Below are positions 45,168 through 54,602 of a DNA stretch of 60,220 nt, one piece after another. The stretch is from assembly GCA_012516065.1 (NCBI GenBank), contig JAAYXD010000070.1, positions 1 through 60,220 on the forward strand, written 5' to 3'. Both the position numbers and the translations under genes were made by a program. Below the pieces are notes generated by a model. It made no database searches. It was not told where the DNA came from and saw only the letters and a program-made list of their open reading frames with translations. The first letter of the stretch is position 1. Every line of letters starts with the position of its first letter. This DNA is from Clostridiaceae bacterium (GTDB lineage: Bacteria > Bacillota > Clostridia > DSM-8532).

Positions 45168-48107
45168 TTACTCCAGTTCCTCAAGCAGTTTTCTCAGTAG
45201 TTTTGAAAAACTGTTCAGCAAAACCTTTATTTCATCTTCCTTCTGCTGATTAAGCGCTTCCTGTAACGACACAGCCATATCCTGCAGCAATTTTGCACCG
45301 ATACTTCCGGAACTGCTCTTTATTTTATGCACTATTTGTGCCGCATCATCATATCTTTTTTCGCGAATAGCCCGTTCAAGCCTGTCCAATGTGTTCCTGT
45401 TCTCGTTACGGTATTCCTCCAATACCTTTTCGTATAACTCCGCATTGCCGCCCATATTTTTTATACCCAATTGCCGGTCGAGAATAACCGTATCCTTATC
45501 GATGCCGGGCTCATTTTTAATGATGATTTCTTTGATGATGTGAATAAACTGATCAGGATTAAAAGGCTTGCTGATATAATGGTATATTCCGCTTTGCCTG
45601 CATTTTTCCCGGACACCGATAATGACATCCGCCGTCATTGCCACGATTGGGACGCCGGAAGACATACCGCGGATTTTCTCCGCGGCTTCATAGCCATTCA
45701 TGACAGGCATATGCAAATCCATCAATATCAAATCAATTCTGTCCTTGTGCTCCTGGTACAGCTCCACTGCTTCCTTCCCGTCGCTGGCGATTATTGATTC
45801 GAAACCCGCCTGCTCCATCAGCGTCTTTGCAATTAACTGGTTCGTCTTATTGTCCTCCGCGAGCAGTATGCAATACGGCCTGTCAAGTTTAACCGGCTCG
45901 GGTTCATCGTCCGAAGGCCGTGAACCGGATACCACTTTCAGATTGAAAATATCGTTAATCCCGTTCAGCAGTATGGAAGGTATTATCGGCTTTTCAATCC
46001 CCATATCGATTCCGTGCTCATTAAGCATGTCAAACAAATCCTCTCTCATCATAGGCAATAACATGATAATTTTTGGAAATTTAACAATTTTTTCATTGCC
46101 GCGTATCCTGTCAACAAAGTTGAAACCGCCCTCTTCCGGGGTATCGTAATCAATAATAAACAGATCGAACGGCTTCGCGAAATTACTGTTCGCAGCTTCA
46201 AGCATGCTCATCGCGCTGGTTTCCGATGTGGTAAGCTCGCATTGAATTCCACAGCTTGCCAGATAGCTGTCAATCATGTTTATATTCGAACCTGATTTTT
46301 CCAGGACAAGGGCTCTGATATCTTTTAAGTGGTTAACCGACAGGGTCTTTTTATATACAGCTTCCTTCTCGTTATCGACATTCAGTGTAAGCATAAGGAT
46401 AAAGGTCGAGCCTTCCCCCGGTGTGCTGTAAACTCTTATTTCCCCGCCCATTATGTCCATAAGGTGCTTAACAATGGACAAGCCAAGTCCGGAGCCGCCG
46501 AAACGGCGGTTTATGCTGCTGTCACCCTGCTCGAAAGGTATGAACAGCTTTTTAACCTGTTCTTCCGACATACCCATTCCGGTATCCTTAACGGTGAACG
46601 AAATATGGTATTGGTCATTTTCCTTTGCCACTAAACGGATATCGAGCGACACTTCGCCGGCGCTTGTGAATTTAGCGGCATTGTTCAGAACATTCAGCAG
46701 TATCTGTTCGATCCGTTTAGGATCGCCGAAAAACCAATTCGGAACAAGAGGGTCTTTCGTCAGCCTGAAACCGATTCCCTGTTCCTCTATTTTGTATGAA
46801 ATAATATTAACCACATTCTGAATTACCTGGTCCATGCTGAAAGAGACGTTGTCGAGTTCGACTTTGCCGGCTTCGATTCTTGAAAAATCAAGGATATCGT
46901 TTATAATACTCAGCATGTTGTTTGCCGCCTGCATTACCCGGTCGACATACATGTTCTGCGTTAACGACAATTCGGTCTTTTTCAGCAGGTATGCCATTCC
47001 TGTTATGGCATTCAGCGGAGTTCTAATCTCATGAGACATTCTTGCCAGGAAATGTGATTTGAATTCATTTGCTTTATCGGCTTCCAGTTTTGCTTTTTCC
47101 AAATCAAGCTGTATTTGTTTTCTATGCCGGATTTCTTTCCTGAGCCGGGCAATCCAGAAAAAAGATACGAATAAAACAACAAAGATTAATGAACCGACAA
47201 TATATAAAATACGGGAAATTGGCCTGTAATCTATGTCGGTTTCAAGGTCGATCCACTTATTGTTGATGGCAAGCTTTTCGCCTTCGGGGATTGAATGGAT
47301 TGCCTTATTAATGATGCTTACGAGTTCAGGCCAGTCTTTCCGGACAGCAAAACATATGGCATGCTGTTTTTCAGCCTCAAAAGCCACAATCCTGAGATTT
47401 GTGATACCGTGTGAACGCACGATGTAGTTTGTTGTCGCGAGGTTTCCGACAAAAACTTTCTCGTTGCCGGTTGCTACGGCGGCCAGCGCCGCTTCGGTGG
47501 AATCATACAGGCTCAGGTTCACATTCGGATAAGACAGCAAATAGCTGTGATGAGAACTGTGTCGCTGCACAGCTACAGCAAACCCTTTCAGATCTTCAAT
47601 TCCCGATATCTCGATATCGTCATCACGCGTAACAATTACTCTTTTATAGTGGTAATAAGGTTCGGAAAACAGGAAGTGCTTTTCCCTTTCGGTTGTTTTT
47701 CCAATTGCGGGCAGCGCGTCAATATCTCCATTAAGCGCCATATCATAGACTTCAGGCCAGGGTAAGCCTTTTTCAACCACTTCAAACTGCAAACCGGTTA
47801 TTTCTCTAATCAAGTCAAGATAGTCTGCTGCGATTCCCTTATATTCACCATGCTCGTCAATGAACTCAAACGGCACAAATGCAGGGTCAACTCCAAGACG
47901 AATCACCGGATGCCTTTTCATAAAGGCAAGTTCATCCTCTGTCCAGTCAATGCTGCTTTCAGCGGCAAAGCAGGACATTGATGCAGTCGTAAACATGATT
48001 ATTGCCAGAACAACTGAATATACGACAATATGTTTTTTCAGTAAGCCCCCCGGAGAAAGTTGTTCCCTGTTGCGCATTACCCTTCCGTCGTATTTCACAA
48101 TAACCAC
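45168..48107 (-). CDS. BvgS/EvgS-like hybrid histidine kinase with SBP_bac_3 sensor
   Basis: A ~979-aa phosphorelay kinase. A signal anchor (~27-48) precedes an extracytoplasmic SBP_bac_3 domain (~60-290, VIRLGVDPAFVPFEFIDEHG) and a membrane helix (~298-318). HisKA follows with H in MSHEIRTPLNAITGM, then HATPase (NAAKFT, DTGMGMS, GGSGLGLSI). A receiver-like domain (~590-710) lacks the usual acidic pair. A full receiver follows with ILLAEDNKTN and LILMDLHMPVMNG, then an HPt domain with HKIKSSSGSIGA. The start is uncertain (GTG 48107 or ATG 48077). It should pass phosphate on to the EAL regulator encoded next. Confidence 0.93.
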   Translation of the reverse strand: MVIVKYDGRVMRNREQLSPGGLLKKHIVVYSVVLAIIMFTTASMSCFAAESSIDWTEDELAFMKRHPVIRLGVDPAFVPFEFIDEHGEYKGIAADYLDLIREITGLQFEVVEKGLPWPEVYDMALNGDIDALPAIGKTTEREKHFLFSEPYYHYKRVIVTRDDDIEISGIEDLKGFAVAVQRHSSHHSYLLSYPNVNLSLYDSTEAALAAVATGNEKVFVGNLATTNYIVRSHGITNLRIVAFEAEKQHAICFAVRKDWPELVSIINKAIHSIPEGEKLAINNKWIDLETDIDYRPISRILYIVGSLIFVVLFVSFFWIARLRKEIRHRKQIQLDLEKAKLEADKANEFKSHFLARMSHEIRTPLNAITGMAYLLKKTELSLTQNMYVDRVMQAANNMLSIINDILDFSRIEAGKVELDNVSFSMDQVIQNVVNIISYKIEEQGIGFRLTKDPLVPNWFFGDPKRIEQILLNVLNNAAKFTSAGEVSLDIRLVAKENDQYHISFTVKDTGMGMSEEQVKKLFIPFEQGDSSINRRFGGSGLGLSIVKHLMDIMGGEIRVYSTPGEGSTFILMLTLNVDNEKEAVYKKTLSVNHLKDIRALVLEKSGSNINMIDSYLASCGIQCELTTSETSAMSMLEAANSNFAKPFDLFIIDYDTPEEGGFNFVDRIRGNEKIVKFPKIIMLLPMMREDLFDMLNEHGIDMGIEKPIIPSILLNGINDIFNLKVVSGSRPSDDEPEPVKLDRPYCILLAEDNKTNQLIAKTLMEQAGFESIIASDGKEAVELYQEHKDRIDLILMDLHMPVMNGYEAAEKIRGMSSGVPIVAMTADVIIGVREKCRQSGIYHYISKPFNPDQFIHIIKEIIIKNEPGIDKDTVILDRQLGIKNMGGNAELYEKVLEEYRNENRNTLDRLERAIREKRYDDAAQIVHKIKSSSGSIGAKLLQDMAVSLQEALNQQKEDEIKVLLNSFSKLLRKLLEELE

Positions 48108-48430
48108 ATCTCTCTCTTATATTGCGCGCTACTATCGTAATTTACCACCATCGATAATCCTTTTATCATTATAAATTTCTTCTTCTATGCCTTATCGAAA
48201 TCCTCTCTTTCCGGTATAATTTAATATTGCAGGGTCATAAATCCGTTATCCGTTCCATATAAATCCTTTTACTATTATTATCGTCACAACTTATTCCATC
48301 TTTGAAATAAATTTTCTTTATTTATCGTATAAAAACATATTTGATTAAACTAATAAATGAAAGGATAATTGAGATAAGAACAGAACATAAACTCGGGATG
48401 ATGAACAAGGCTATTATTGAGGAAGAAATT
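48108..48430. other. Intergenic region upstream of the hybrid kinase gene
   Basis: A 323-nt A+T-rich gap between two minus-strand genes. TATAAT occurs on the minus strand near 48171 without a good -35, so the kinase promoter is not clear. A plus-strand frame (48341-48721) begins here but runs opposite the zinc-ribbon gene and is not credible. Nothing else was recognised. Confidence 0.4.
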
Positions 48431-48796
48431 TTACAATTTTCCGCCGCAGTAGGGACAATAGCTGAATTCTGCAGGGACTTCGGTTTTACAATTTACGCAA
48501 TACCTGAAAGGCAAGTTTACCTGGCGCAGATTTTCCCTGTTGATTTCAGTGCCCGGATTTTTCTCAAATTCCCTGCCGACAAACGGATCCAGCTCATAAA
48601 GGCGGCCACAGCATGGAGTTTTTACAAAATACCTTACATTCCACCTGAAAAGCGGTATGAAAAATATATGGAAATACCTGTACACCTTGTGGATTTCATA
48701 CATGGACAACCTTCCGCATGAGGGACACTCAATATTGCTGCAGTTTCCTATATATTTATCTTTGTCCTGTATGCCAAAGATCCCTATAAAAAACAT
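48431..48796 (-). CDS. Zinc-ribbon protein, unknown function
   Basis: About 121 aa with two cysteine clusters. CPSCG and a later TPCCG flank a hydrophobic/aromatic stretch (YRYFHIFFIPLFRW). A C-terminal rubredoxin-like ribbon is formed by YCVNCKTEVPAEFSYCPYCG. The pairing of an internal aromatic segment with terminal zinc ribbons matches small zinc-ribbon proteins of Firmicutes of unknown role. ATG 48796 is preferred (GAGTGA just upstream). It is divergent from the methyltransferase gene, sharing a ~100-nt promoter region. Confidence 0.75.
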   Translation of the reverse strand: MFFIGIFGIQDKDKYIGNCSNIECPSCGRLSMYEIHKVYRYFHIFFIPLFRWNVRYFVKTPCCGRLYELDPFVGREFEKNPGTEINRENLRQVNLPFRYCVNCKTEVPAEFSYCPYCGGKL

Positions 48797-48899
48797 AAAA
48801 TTCACTCTTTTTCCCTGTTCTTGTTTTATTCTATATAATATAATATAGCCATAAAAACAACAATATCAACCATTAAGCCCCTTAATACCGGAGGAAATT

Positions 48900-49730
48900 A
48901 TGTTCAATAATTTAACCAGGTATTTGAAAAAGCCGCAGCTCTATGCCCAAAGTACAGGTATATTCTGGGATGACGAGCATATATCAAAAGGATTGCTTGA
49001 AGCGCACCTCAACCCGGAATGGGATGCAGCAACGCGGAAACTCGATTTTGTCGATAAATCGGTAAGCTGGATAGCTGCAATCGCTCCGCCCGCGCAATTT
49101 AAAAATTTGCTTGATTTAGGCTGCGGACCGGGCATTTACGCGGAACGTTTCCATAAAGCGGGCTATTCGGTGACAGGAATTGACTTTTCAAAGCGATCAA
49201 TTGATTACGCAAAAAAACAATCATTGCGCAGTAAAATCAATATCGAGTATCATTATATGAACTACCTGAAAATCGACTATAAGGAACGGTTTGATGTTAT
49301 AACACTGATTTACTGCGATTACGGGGCGTTGTCAATCACAGACAGGATTACCCTGCTGAAAAAGGTGTATGAGGCATTAAAGCTGGGCGGTAAGTTCATA
49401 TTTGATGTGTTTACTCCTGTTAAGAGAAATGACGAAAGCCGTTCATGGCATTACTTCGATAACGGCGGATTTTGGAGCGAAAAGCCGCATATTTGCCTCG
49501 AATCCGTCTATCAATATGATGATGAAGATGAAACGGAATTAAGACAGACAATTGTTATAACAGAAGATACGGTAAATTGTTATAACATATGGGATCATTT
49601 TTTCACGACGGAAAAACTGGTATCGGAAATCAAACCGGCAGGGTTCGGTTCATATGAGCTTTACGGCGATGTTGCCGGAAAGGAATATTCCGATACGGGA
49701 GAAACAATTTGCATTGTTCTCACAAAATAA
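48900..49730 (+). CDS. Class I SAM-dependent methyltransferase
   Basis: A 276-aa protein with SAM motif I in LLDLGCGPGIYAERF, the acidic residue in VTGIDFS and motif IV around FDVITLIYCDYGAL. The post-motif GGKFIFDVFTP ends the Rossmann core. A C-terminal beta-rich region resembles small-molecule methyltransferases (methyltransf_25/11 type). GGAGG precedes the ATG. No partner genes hint at its substrate. The flanking genes on both sides are transcribed on the other strand. Confidence 0.85.
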   Translation: MFNNLTRYLKKPQLYAQSTGIFWDDEHISKGLLEAHLNPEWDAATRKLDFVDKSVSWIAAIAPPAQFKNLLDLGCGPGIYAERFHKAGYSVTGIDFSKRSIDYAKKQSLRSKINIEYHYMNYLKIDYKERFDVITLIYCDYGALSITDRITLLKKVYEALKLGGKFIFDVFTPVKRNDESRSWHYFDNGGFWSEKPHICLESVYQYDDEDETELRQTIVITEDTVNCYNIWDHFFTTEKLVSEIKPAGFGSYELYGDVAGKEYSDTGETICIVLTK

Positions 49731-49761
49731 AATACCTTAGAAATAAAATAGAGGATGAAGC

Positions 49762-50682
49762 TTATATTTTATTAAAACCTCTTAAATAAAGGAGATTTTT
49801 AATTACGACATCCGATTTCCACCAGTTTTTGCTTACCGCCCATTCATCCGGATAGTCGGCCCATTTCCATGTTATATTCCATGAGCCGTCTTCAAGCTGG
49901 GTTTTAATTATAAATTCGCATTCATAGTCGGCAATTTCCTTATTATCAGCATAAAATATGCTTTCTTTGCCGCTGATGAATTGTGAAGGCTTGCAAATGT
50001 ATGATGTTTCCCATTCGGCGGTATTCCATGTAATACTGTATTCAACCTGCTTTATCAGTTTGGCTTTCAAAGCATTAATGTCAAAAATACCGGTAATACC
50101 CGCTTCCTCAACATACTGCATAAGGCGGATATAGCACAGCACTGTTGCCATATTTCCGAGAAGTCTCTGATTCATATAAGTATTTACGGCTTCTCTTGCC
50201 AAACGGCATCCCAGTTCATACAGCTTGCTGCCTTTATTCGCGTATTTAATTATAAAACCCGCCAGGCAGGCCGTAGGATTGTAGTCATCATGGGCATTTC
50301 TGCCCATTTCCGTATCCCACCACGGCGCATGCGGATAATCGTCATTTGTCTTTACAATGTCGTACCAAAAATACCCGTTAAAATCTTTGCCGCTTTCGAG
50401 ATAGTTTAAAATTCCCCTGATTATCGGATGTAAATTGTCAGTAAAGTCAATTTCACGAAGAATTTCGGTTGCGCACCAGGTTTGGATAGGTGAAGAATTC
50501 GGATTCCATGCATCAGGTTCAAGGGCATGCCCGAAACCTCCATCGTTATTCTGATAACAGGACAACGCGTTTAAGACCTCTTCCCTGCTCCCGTTCTCAA
50601 AATGATACTGCCACCGCGCAAGATCCAACGGCCTTGCATTCCTGTATATGAATTCTTTCGCCTTCCGAAAAACGCTATTCAT
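49762..50682 (-). CDS. Alpha/alpha-toroid (prenyltransferase/squalene cyclase-like fold) protein
   Basis: A 306-aa protein with repeated helix pairs and QW-like signatures: CYQNNDGGFGHALEPDAWNPN near residue 44 and QLEDGSWNITWKW near residue 270. It lacks the DXDD acid motif of squalene-hopene cyclases and has no signal peptide. The family is found beside carbohydrate genes in Firmicutes but has no established function. The ATG (with GGAGG upstream) overlaps the last 8 nt of the permease gene, so it is translationally coupled to the sugar transporter operon. A cytoplasmic carbohydrate-active role (toroid folds are common in glycoside hydrolases and lyases) is a guess. Confidence 0.7.
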   Translation of the reverse strand: MNSVFRKAKEFIYRNARPLDLARWQYHFENGSREEVLNALSCYQNNDGGFGHALEPDAWNPNSSPIQTWCATEILREIDFTDNLHPIIRGILNYLESGKDFNGYFWYDIVKTNDDYPHAPWWDTEMGRNAHDDYNPTACLAGFIIKYANKGSKLYELGCRLAREAVNTYMNQRLLGNMATVLCYIRLMQYVEEAGITGIFDINALKAKLIKQVEYSITWNTAEWETSYICKPSQFISGKESIFYADNKEIADYECEFIIKTQLEDGSWNITWKWADYPDEWAVSKNWWKSDVVIKNLLYLRGFNKI

Positions 50683-51778
50683 TATTACGCCTCCCGAACC
50701 TCATCCATTCCGGCAGCAGAAGTCTGAAGCTGCCTTTTTCACGAATGGCCAGAATCACGCTTTGAAGCAGAATAAAGAAGCACAGCATAAGACCCGTTGT
50801 AATGCTTTGATAATACGGCTTAGTAAGACCCGAAGCGATAACAATATTCGTAATGGTTTTTAAAGAAAGCATTCCGAAAAGCGTGCCAATTACATTTCCA
50901 ACCCCGCCCGTCAATAATGTTCCGCCTATAATGTTCGACGCGATTGCCTGCATTTCCGCCTGCGCGGCATTGGCGGCATCCCCTGCGCCCGTATGCAGAA
51001 GATAAACGTAGCCGCTGATTCCGGACAATAATCCGGCTAACACGTAAGCAATGAATTTTGTGCGCCTGACGTTAATGCCGAGCGTTAACGCACTGTGACT
51101 GTTTCCGCCTACAGCGTAAAGATTGCGGCCGAACCGTGTCCATTTCAGAATCACCGCTATAATTACCACTATTGATATAGCTGCTATTACTCCGGGCTCA
51201 ATCTGGGCGGGAATGAAATTGCCTGTCTTTCCGTAATAACCTATGCCAGGCAGTGTAATCCGTGCCTGTTTTAGCCTGAGAAACTCCTCATTGGCGGCCG
51301 TGCGCGGAGCAATGCTGACTATCGTTATCATACCTCTTGCAAAAAACATGCCTGCCAAAGTAACAATAAAGGGCTGTATTTCCAAATATGATACCAATAC
51401 CGCATGAACGAGCCCGAATGCTAATCCTATGCCTATCGCTATAAGCAGCGAACCTAATACGGTGCCGCCGTGATCATCAAGATAAACAACGCAGACCATA
51501 GTTACAAGGGCGGTTATACCGCCGCCTGAAATATCTATTCCTCCCGATATCATAACCATTGTAAGCCCGCACGCAATTATAAGCAGGTACGCATTGTTAT
51601 TGAAAAGATCGAGAAACTGCTGCGGGTTTAAAAATCCGCCGCGCCAGACTATCATTGCAATCAAATACATACCGAAGAAAGTGCACACCGTAATCGTCAT
51701 AAGCAGGTTGGTGTTGGATATAGGCTCCCTGCGTTTCTTTTTCGATATTCCTGCCAACAAACCATTATTTTTTTCCAT
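50675..51778 (-). CDS. Sugar ABC transporter permease (YjfF type)
   Basis: About 367 aa with 8-10 hydrophobic segments of the BPD_transp_2 family. Conserved stretches are ACGLTMVMISGGIDISGGGI and YAVGGNSHSALTLGINVRRTK, followed by GGTLLTGGVGNVIGTLFG. The start is ATG 51778, since upstream codons of the longer frame lack a ribosome site. It is the second permease of the ytfQ-R-T-yjfF-like transporter and overlaps the toroid gene. Confidence 0.92.
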   Translation of the reverse strand: MEKNNGLLAGISKKKRREPISNTNLLMTITVCTFFGMYLIAMIVWRGGFLNPQQFLDLFNNNAYLLIIACGLTMVMISGGIDISGGGITALVTMVCVVYLDDHGGTVLGSLLIAIGIGLAFGLVHAVLVSYLEIQPFIVTLAGMFFARGMITIVSIAPRTAANEEFLRLKQARITLPGIGYYGKTGNFIPAQIEPGVIAAISIVVIIAVILKWTRFGRNLYAVGGNSHSALTLGINVRRTKFIAYVLAGLLSGISGYVYLLHTGAGDAANAAQAEMQAIASNIIGGTLLTGGVGNVIGTLFGMLSLKTITNIVIASGLTKPYYQSITTGLMLCFFILLQSVILAIREKGSFRLLLPEWMRFGRRNNE

Positions 51779-51881
51779 AGCATCTTCCCCATTACTCCGT
51801 CGGTTTTTCGCGCAATTGAACGGGATAATCCCGGGCAACCGGCGATTGAGCTACAATGATGATTATATAAACAATTGCTTT

Positions 51882-52952
51882 TTAAGAAGCCTTCATTGGA
51901 ATTTTCGCACCGGCCTGTTTTTTAAACAGTTTATTAATAAGATTAGCTGCAAATTCTTTAACAAGCGGCGAACTGATTACAACGATTAATATAATAACAA
52001 TCGCCTTGTAGGCTTTTACCGCCGCCGAAGGAACCTTCATCGCGTAAAGCGTAACCGTCAAAGCCTGAATTATGTACGCTCCTATTACCGAACCATACAA
52101 ATTGAACTTTCCGCCACTAAGAGCGGTTCCGCCAATAGCGACCGACAAAATGACATCCATCTCCGCGTCCAAAAGCAGGGTTTCATGGTTGATAAGCCCT
52201 ATTCTGCATACCGTAATATTGCCTGCCGTAGCAACGCAGATTCCCGATATCATAAACGCTATCAGTTTTACCCAAACAGGGTTTATCCCGTTTAAGTGTG
52301 CGGTTCCTTCATTTATTCCGACCACCTGTGTGTATAATCCAAGGGTAGTAAATCTTAAAACAAGTGAAATTAATACCAGGAATAGAACCATGATAATGAT
52401 TGGAGTGGGTATCGGTATCCCCGGAATAAAACCTCCGATGCTGGCCAGCAGCGGGCTTGAAATAGTGGGCGTTGCTCCGCCGTTTATCCAATAGGCAATG
52501 GAACGCCCTGCAGAAAACAATATCAAAGTCGCTATCATCGGCTGAATTTTGAATACGGCAACGAGTATCCCGTTAAATGTGCTGAAAAGAACGGAAACGA
52601 GACAACTGGACAAAAACGCGAGAATGATCACCGGTATGGTAATTTCATTCGAACGAAGCACGCTGACGAAAACACTGCCGGCTATTGCGGCCACAGCCGC
52701 AACGCTTATGTCCTGTCCTTTACACGACGATGTTATCAGTGTCATGCCGATTGACATTATAGCGACCGCTGACGCACCGTTCAGGATGCTGATAAGATTT
52801 CCTGAAAGAACACGGTATCCCTGGTTGTTTGTCACTATGTTTATCGAAAAAAATTCTACATCCCTGATCAAGTTGAAAATTACGATCAGCAGAAGTGAAA
52901 ACAACGGTATAACCAACTGGGACCGTGCGAATTTCTTTAAAACATCACGCAT
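51882..52952 (-). CDS. Sugar ABC transporter permease (YtfT type)
   Basis: A 356-aa BPD_transp_2 permease with about nine membrane helices. The family block GMTLITSSCKGQDISVAAVAA is clear, and IGGTALSGGKFNLYGSVIGAYIIQAL lies near the C-terminus. Its start overlaps the end of the ATPase gene by 8 nt. A 100-nt gap separates it from the next permease gene. With the other permease it forms the channel of a galactofuranose/arabinofuranose/xylose-type importer. Confidence 0.93.
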   Translation of the reverse strand: MRDVLKKFARSQLVIPLFSLLLIVIFNLIRDVEFFSINIVTNNQGYRVLSGNLISILNGASAVAIMSIGMTLITSSCKGQDISVAAVAAIAGSVFVSVLRSNEITIPVIILAFLSSCLVSVLFSTFNGILVAVFKIQPMIATLILFSAGRSIAYWINGGATPTISSPLLASIGGFIPGIPIPTPIIIMVLFLVLISLVLRFTTLGLYTQVVGINEGTAHLNGINPVWVKLIAFMISGICVATAGNITVCRIGLINHETLLLDAEMDVILSVAIGGTALSGGKFNLYGSVIGAYIIQALTVTLYAMKVPSAAVKAYKAIVIILIVVISSPLVKEFAANLINKLFKKQAGAKIPMKAS

Positions 52953-54474
52953 TTTGCACCGCCTCCCCCGCTATCATATGCATAATGTTGTCCTGCGTCA
53001 TATCATCGCCTTTCAATTCACCGACTGCCTTACGATCGCGCATAACAATAAGGCGCGAGCAGGTGCGAAGCATTTCCTCTATTTCGGATGAAATGAATGT
53101 AACACTGACGCCTTCTTCGGCAAGCTTCAGTATAAGTTTTTGTATTTCGACTTTTGTTCCTACATCAATGCCTCGCGTCGGTTCATCAAGGATAAGATAC
53201 TGCGGATTTGTAAGCAGCCAGCGCGCTAATATCGCTTTCTGCTGATTCCCGCCCGACAGCGATTTTATCGGTGTATCCATTGAAGCGGTTTTTATTCCAA
53301 GTAATTTTATGTACTCATCCGCGAAAGCTTCGGCTTCAGCCCTTGAAAACGGCCTGAAAAAACCTTTCATTACCTGCAGCGCGAGTATAATATTTTCTCG
53401 CACGGATAAATCCTCTACAATGCCGTCGCGCTTCCTGTCTTCAGGCAGATATCCGATGCCACGTTTCATCGCGTCTTTGGGTTTTTTAATTTTAACGTCT
53501 TTTCCGTTTATCTTTATTTTCCCGCCTGTAATTCTATCGGCAGCAAAAATAGCACGCACACTCTCGCTCCGGCCGGAGCCGAGCAGCCCGGTAAACCCGT
53601 TAACTTCTCCTTTTGAGATTTTAAAATCAAACGCATTCGGACAGCTTGTGCTTGATAATCCAACGGCCTCGTAAACCGGCAGGACATCCGTTTTTTCATC
53701 GGGCAGTTTTCGCTTCTGCAGCGTTGAAACATCATCAAGGTCTTTGCCCATCATTTTTGAAATAAGCTGTACGCGAGGCAAATCCTTTACTTCATACTCC
53801 CCTACCAGTTCACCGTTGCGCAGGACGGTTACCCTGTCGCTTATCTCATACATCTGGTCAAGAAAGTGTGTAATAAAAATTATGCTTACGCCGCGCGACT
53901 TCAGTTCGCGCATCAGCGAGAAAAGTTTCTCAACCTCCTGTTCATCGAGCGAGGAAGTAGGCTCGTCGAAGATAAGCACTTTACATTCCATATCTACGGC
54001 ACGGGCAATGGCCACCATCTGCTGTACGGCTATCGAACAGGTGCCAAGCTGCTGAGCGGCCCTTGCAGGGATATTCAGTTTTTTAAGTATCTCTGCCGTC
54101 TTCTTTTTCATTGAGCGCCAGCTTACGAAGCGGTAATTGCCTCGCCCTATGAACATATTCTCTGCAACCGTAAGGTTGGGACAGAGCGTTATCTCCTGGT
54201 AAACCGTGCTTATGCCCAGACTTTGAGCCTCGTGAGGCGATTTTACATTAATCTCTTTTAATCCGCCGTTTATATCCAAAAATATCTGACCTGAATCCTT
54301 CGGGTATACTCCTGTCAAAACCTTGATCAATGTGGACTTTCCTGCTCCGTTTTCGCCCATCAGAGCATGAATCTCTCCTTTTCTGAGCGTAAAATCCACA
54401 TTCTGCAAAGCGCGAACACCCGGGAAAGATTTGCATATATTTCTTATTGATAAAACGATGTCGTTCTGCATCAT
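52945..54474 (-). CDS. Sugar ABC transporter ATPase (YtfR/XylG/RbsA type)
   Basis: Two fused ATPase domains (residues ~1-245 and ~255-505). The first has Walker A GENGAGKSTLIKVLTG and Walker B VLIFDEPTSSLDEQ. The second has a degenerate P-loop, LLGSGRSESVRAIF, as is normal in this family, with LSGGNQQKAILARWL and LILDEPTRGIDVG. Two adjacent ATG codons begin the gene; ATG 54474 has AAGGATGG about 7 nt before it, and the track-like longer start at 54483 lies inside that site. Third gene in the transport operon after the binding protein. Confidence 0.95.
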   Translation of the reverse strand: MMQNDIVLSIRNICKSFPGVRALQNVDFTLRKGEIHALMGENGAGKSTLIKVLTGVYPKDSGQIFLDINGGLKEINVKSPHEAQSLGISTVYQEITLCPNLTVAENMFIGRGNYRFVSWRSMKKKTAEILKKLNIPARAAQQLGTCSIAVQQMVAIARAVDMECKVLIFDEPTSSLDEQEVEKLFSLMRELKSRGVSIIFITHFLDQMYEISDRVTVLRNGELVGEYEVKDLPRVQLISKMMGKDLDDVSTLQKRKLPDEKTDVLPVYEAVGLSSTSCPNAFDFKISKGEVNGFTGLLGSGRSESVRAIFAADRITGGKIKINGKDVKIKKPKDAMKRGIGYLPEDRKRDGIVEDLSVRENIILALQVMKGFFRPFSRAEAEAFADEYIKLLGIKTASMDTPIKSLSGGNQQKAILARWLLTNPQYLILDEPTRGIDVGTKVEIQKLILKLAEEGVSVTFISSEIEEMLRTCSRLIVMRDRKAVGELKGDDMTQDNIMHMIAGEAVQNA

Positions 54475-54602
54475 CGTGACCATCCTTAAAGGTATTGGAA
54501 GTTTTTAATAAACAGCGATGCAAGTATGCGGATATCACCGCATACTTGGCATCGCACAAACTTATTATATCTTTTTATTTACAGGTGAAGCAATATCTGT
54601 TA

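Noticed and set aside
48341-48721. Plus-strand frame of 126 codons
   Set aside because: It runs opposite the zinc-ribbon gene, whose CxxC pairs on the minus strand are clearly protein-coding signals.
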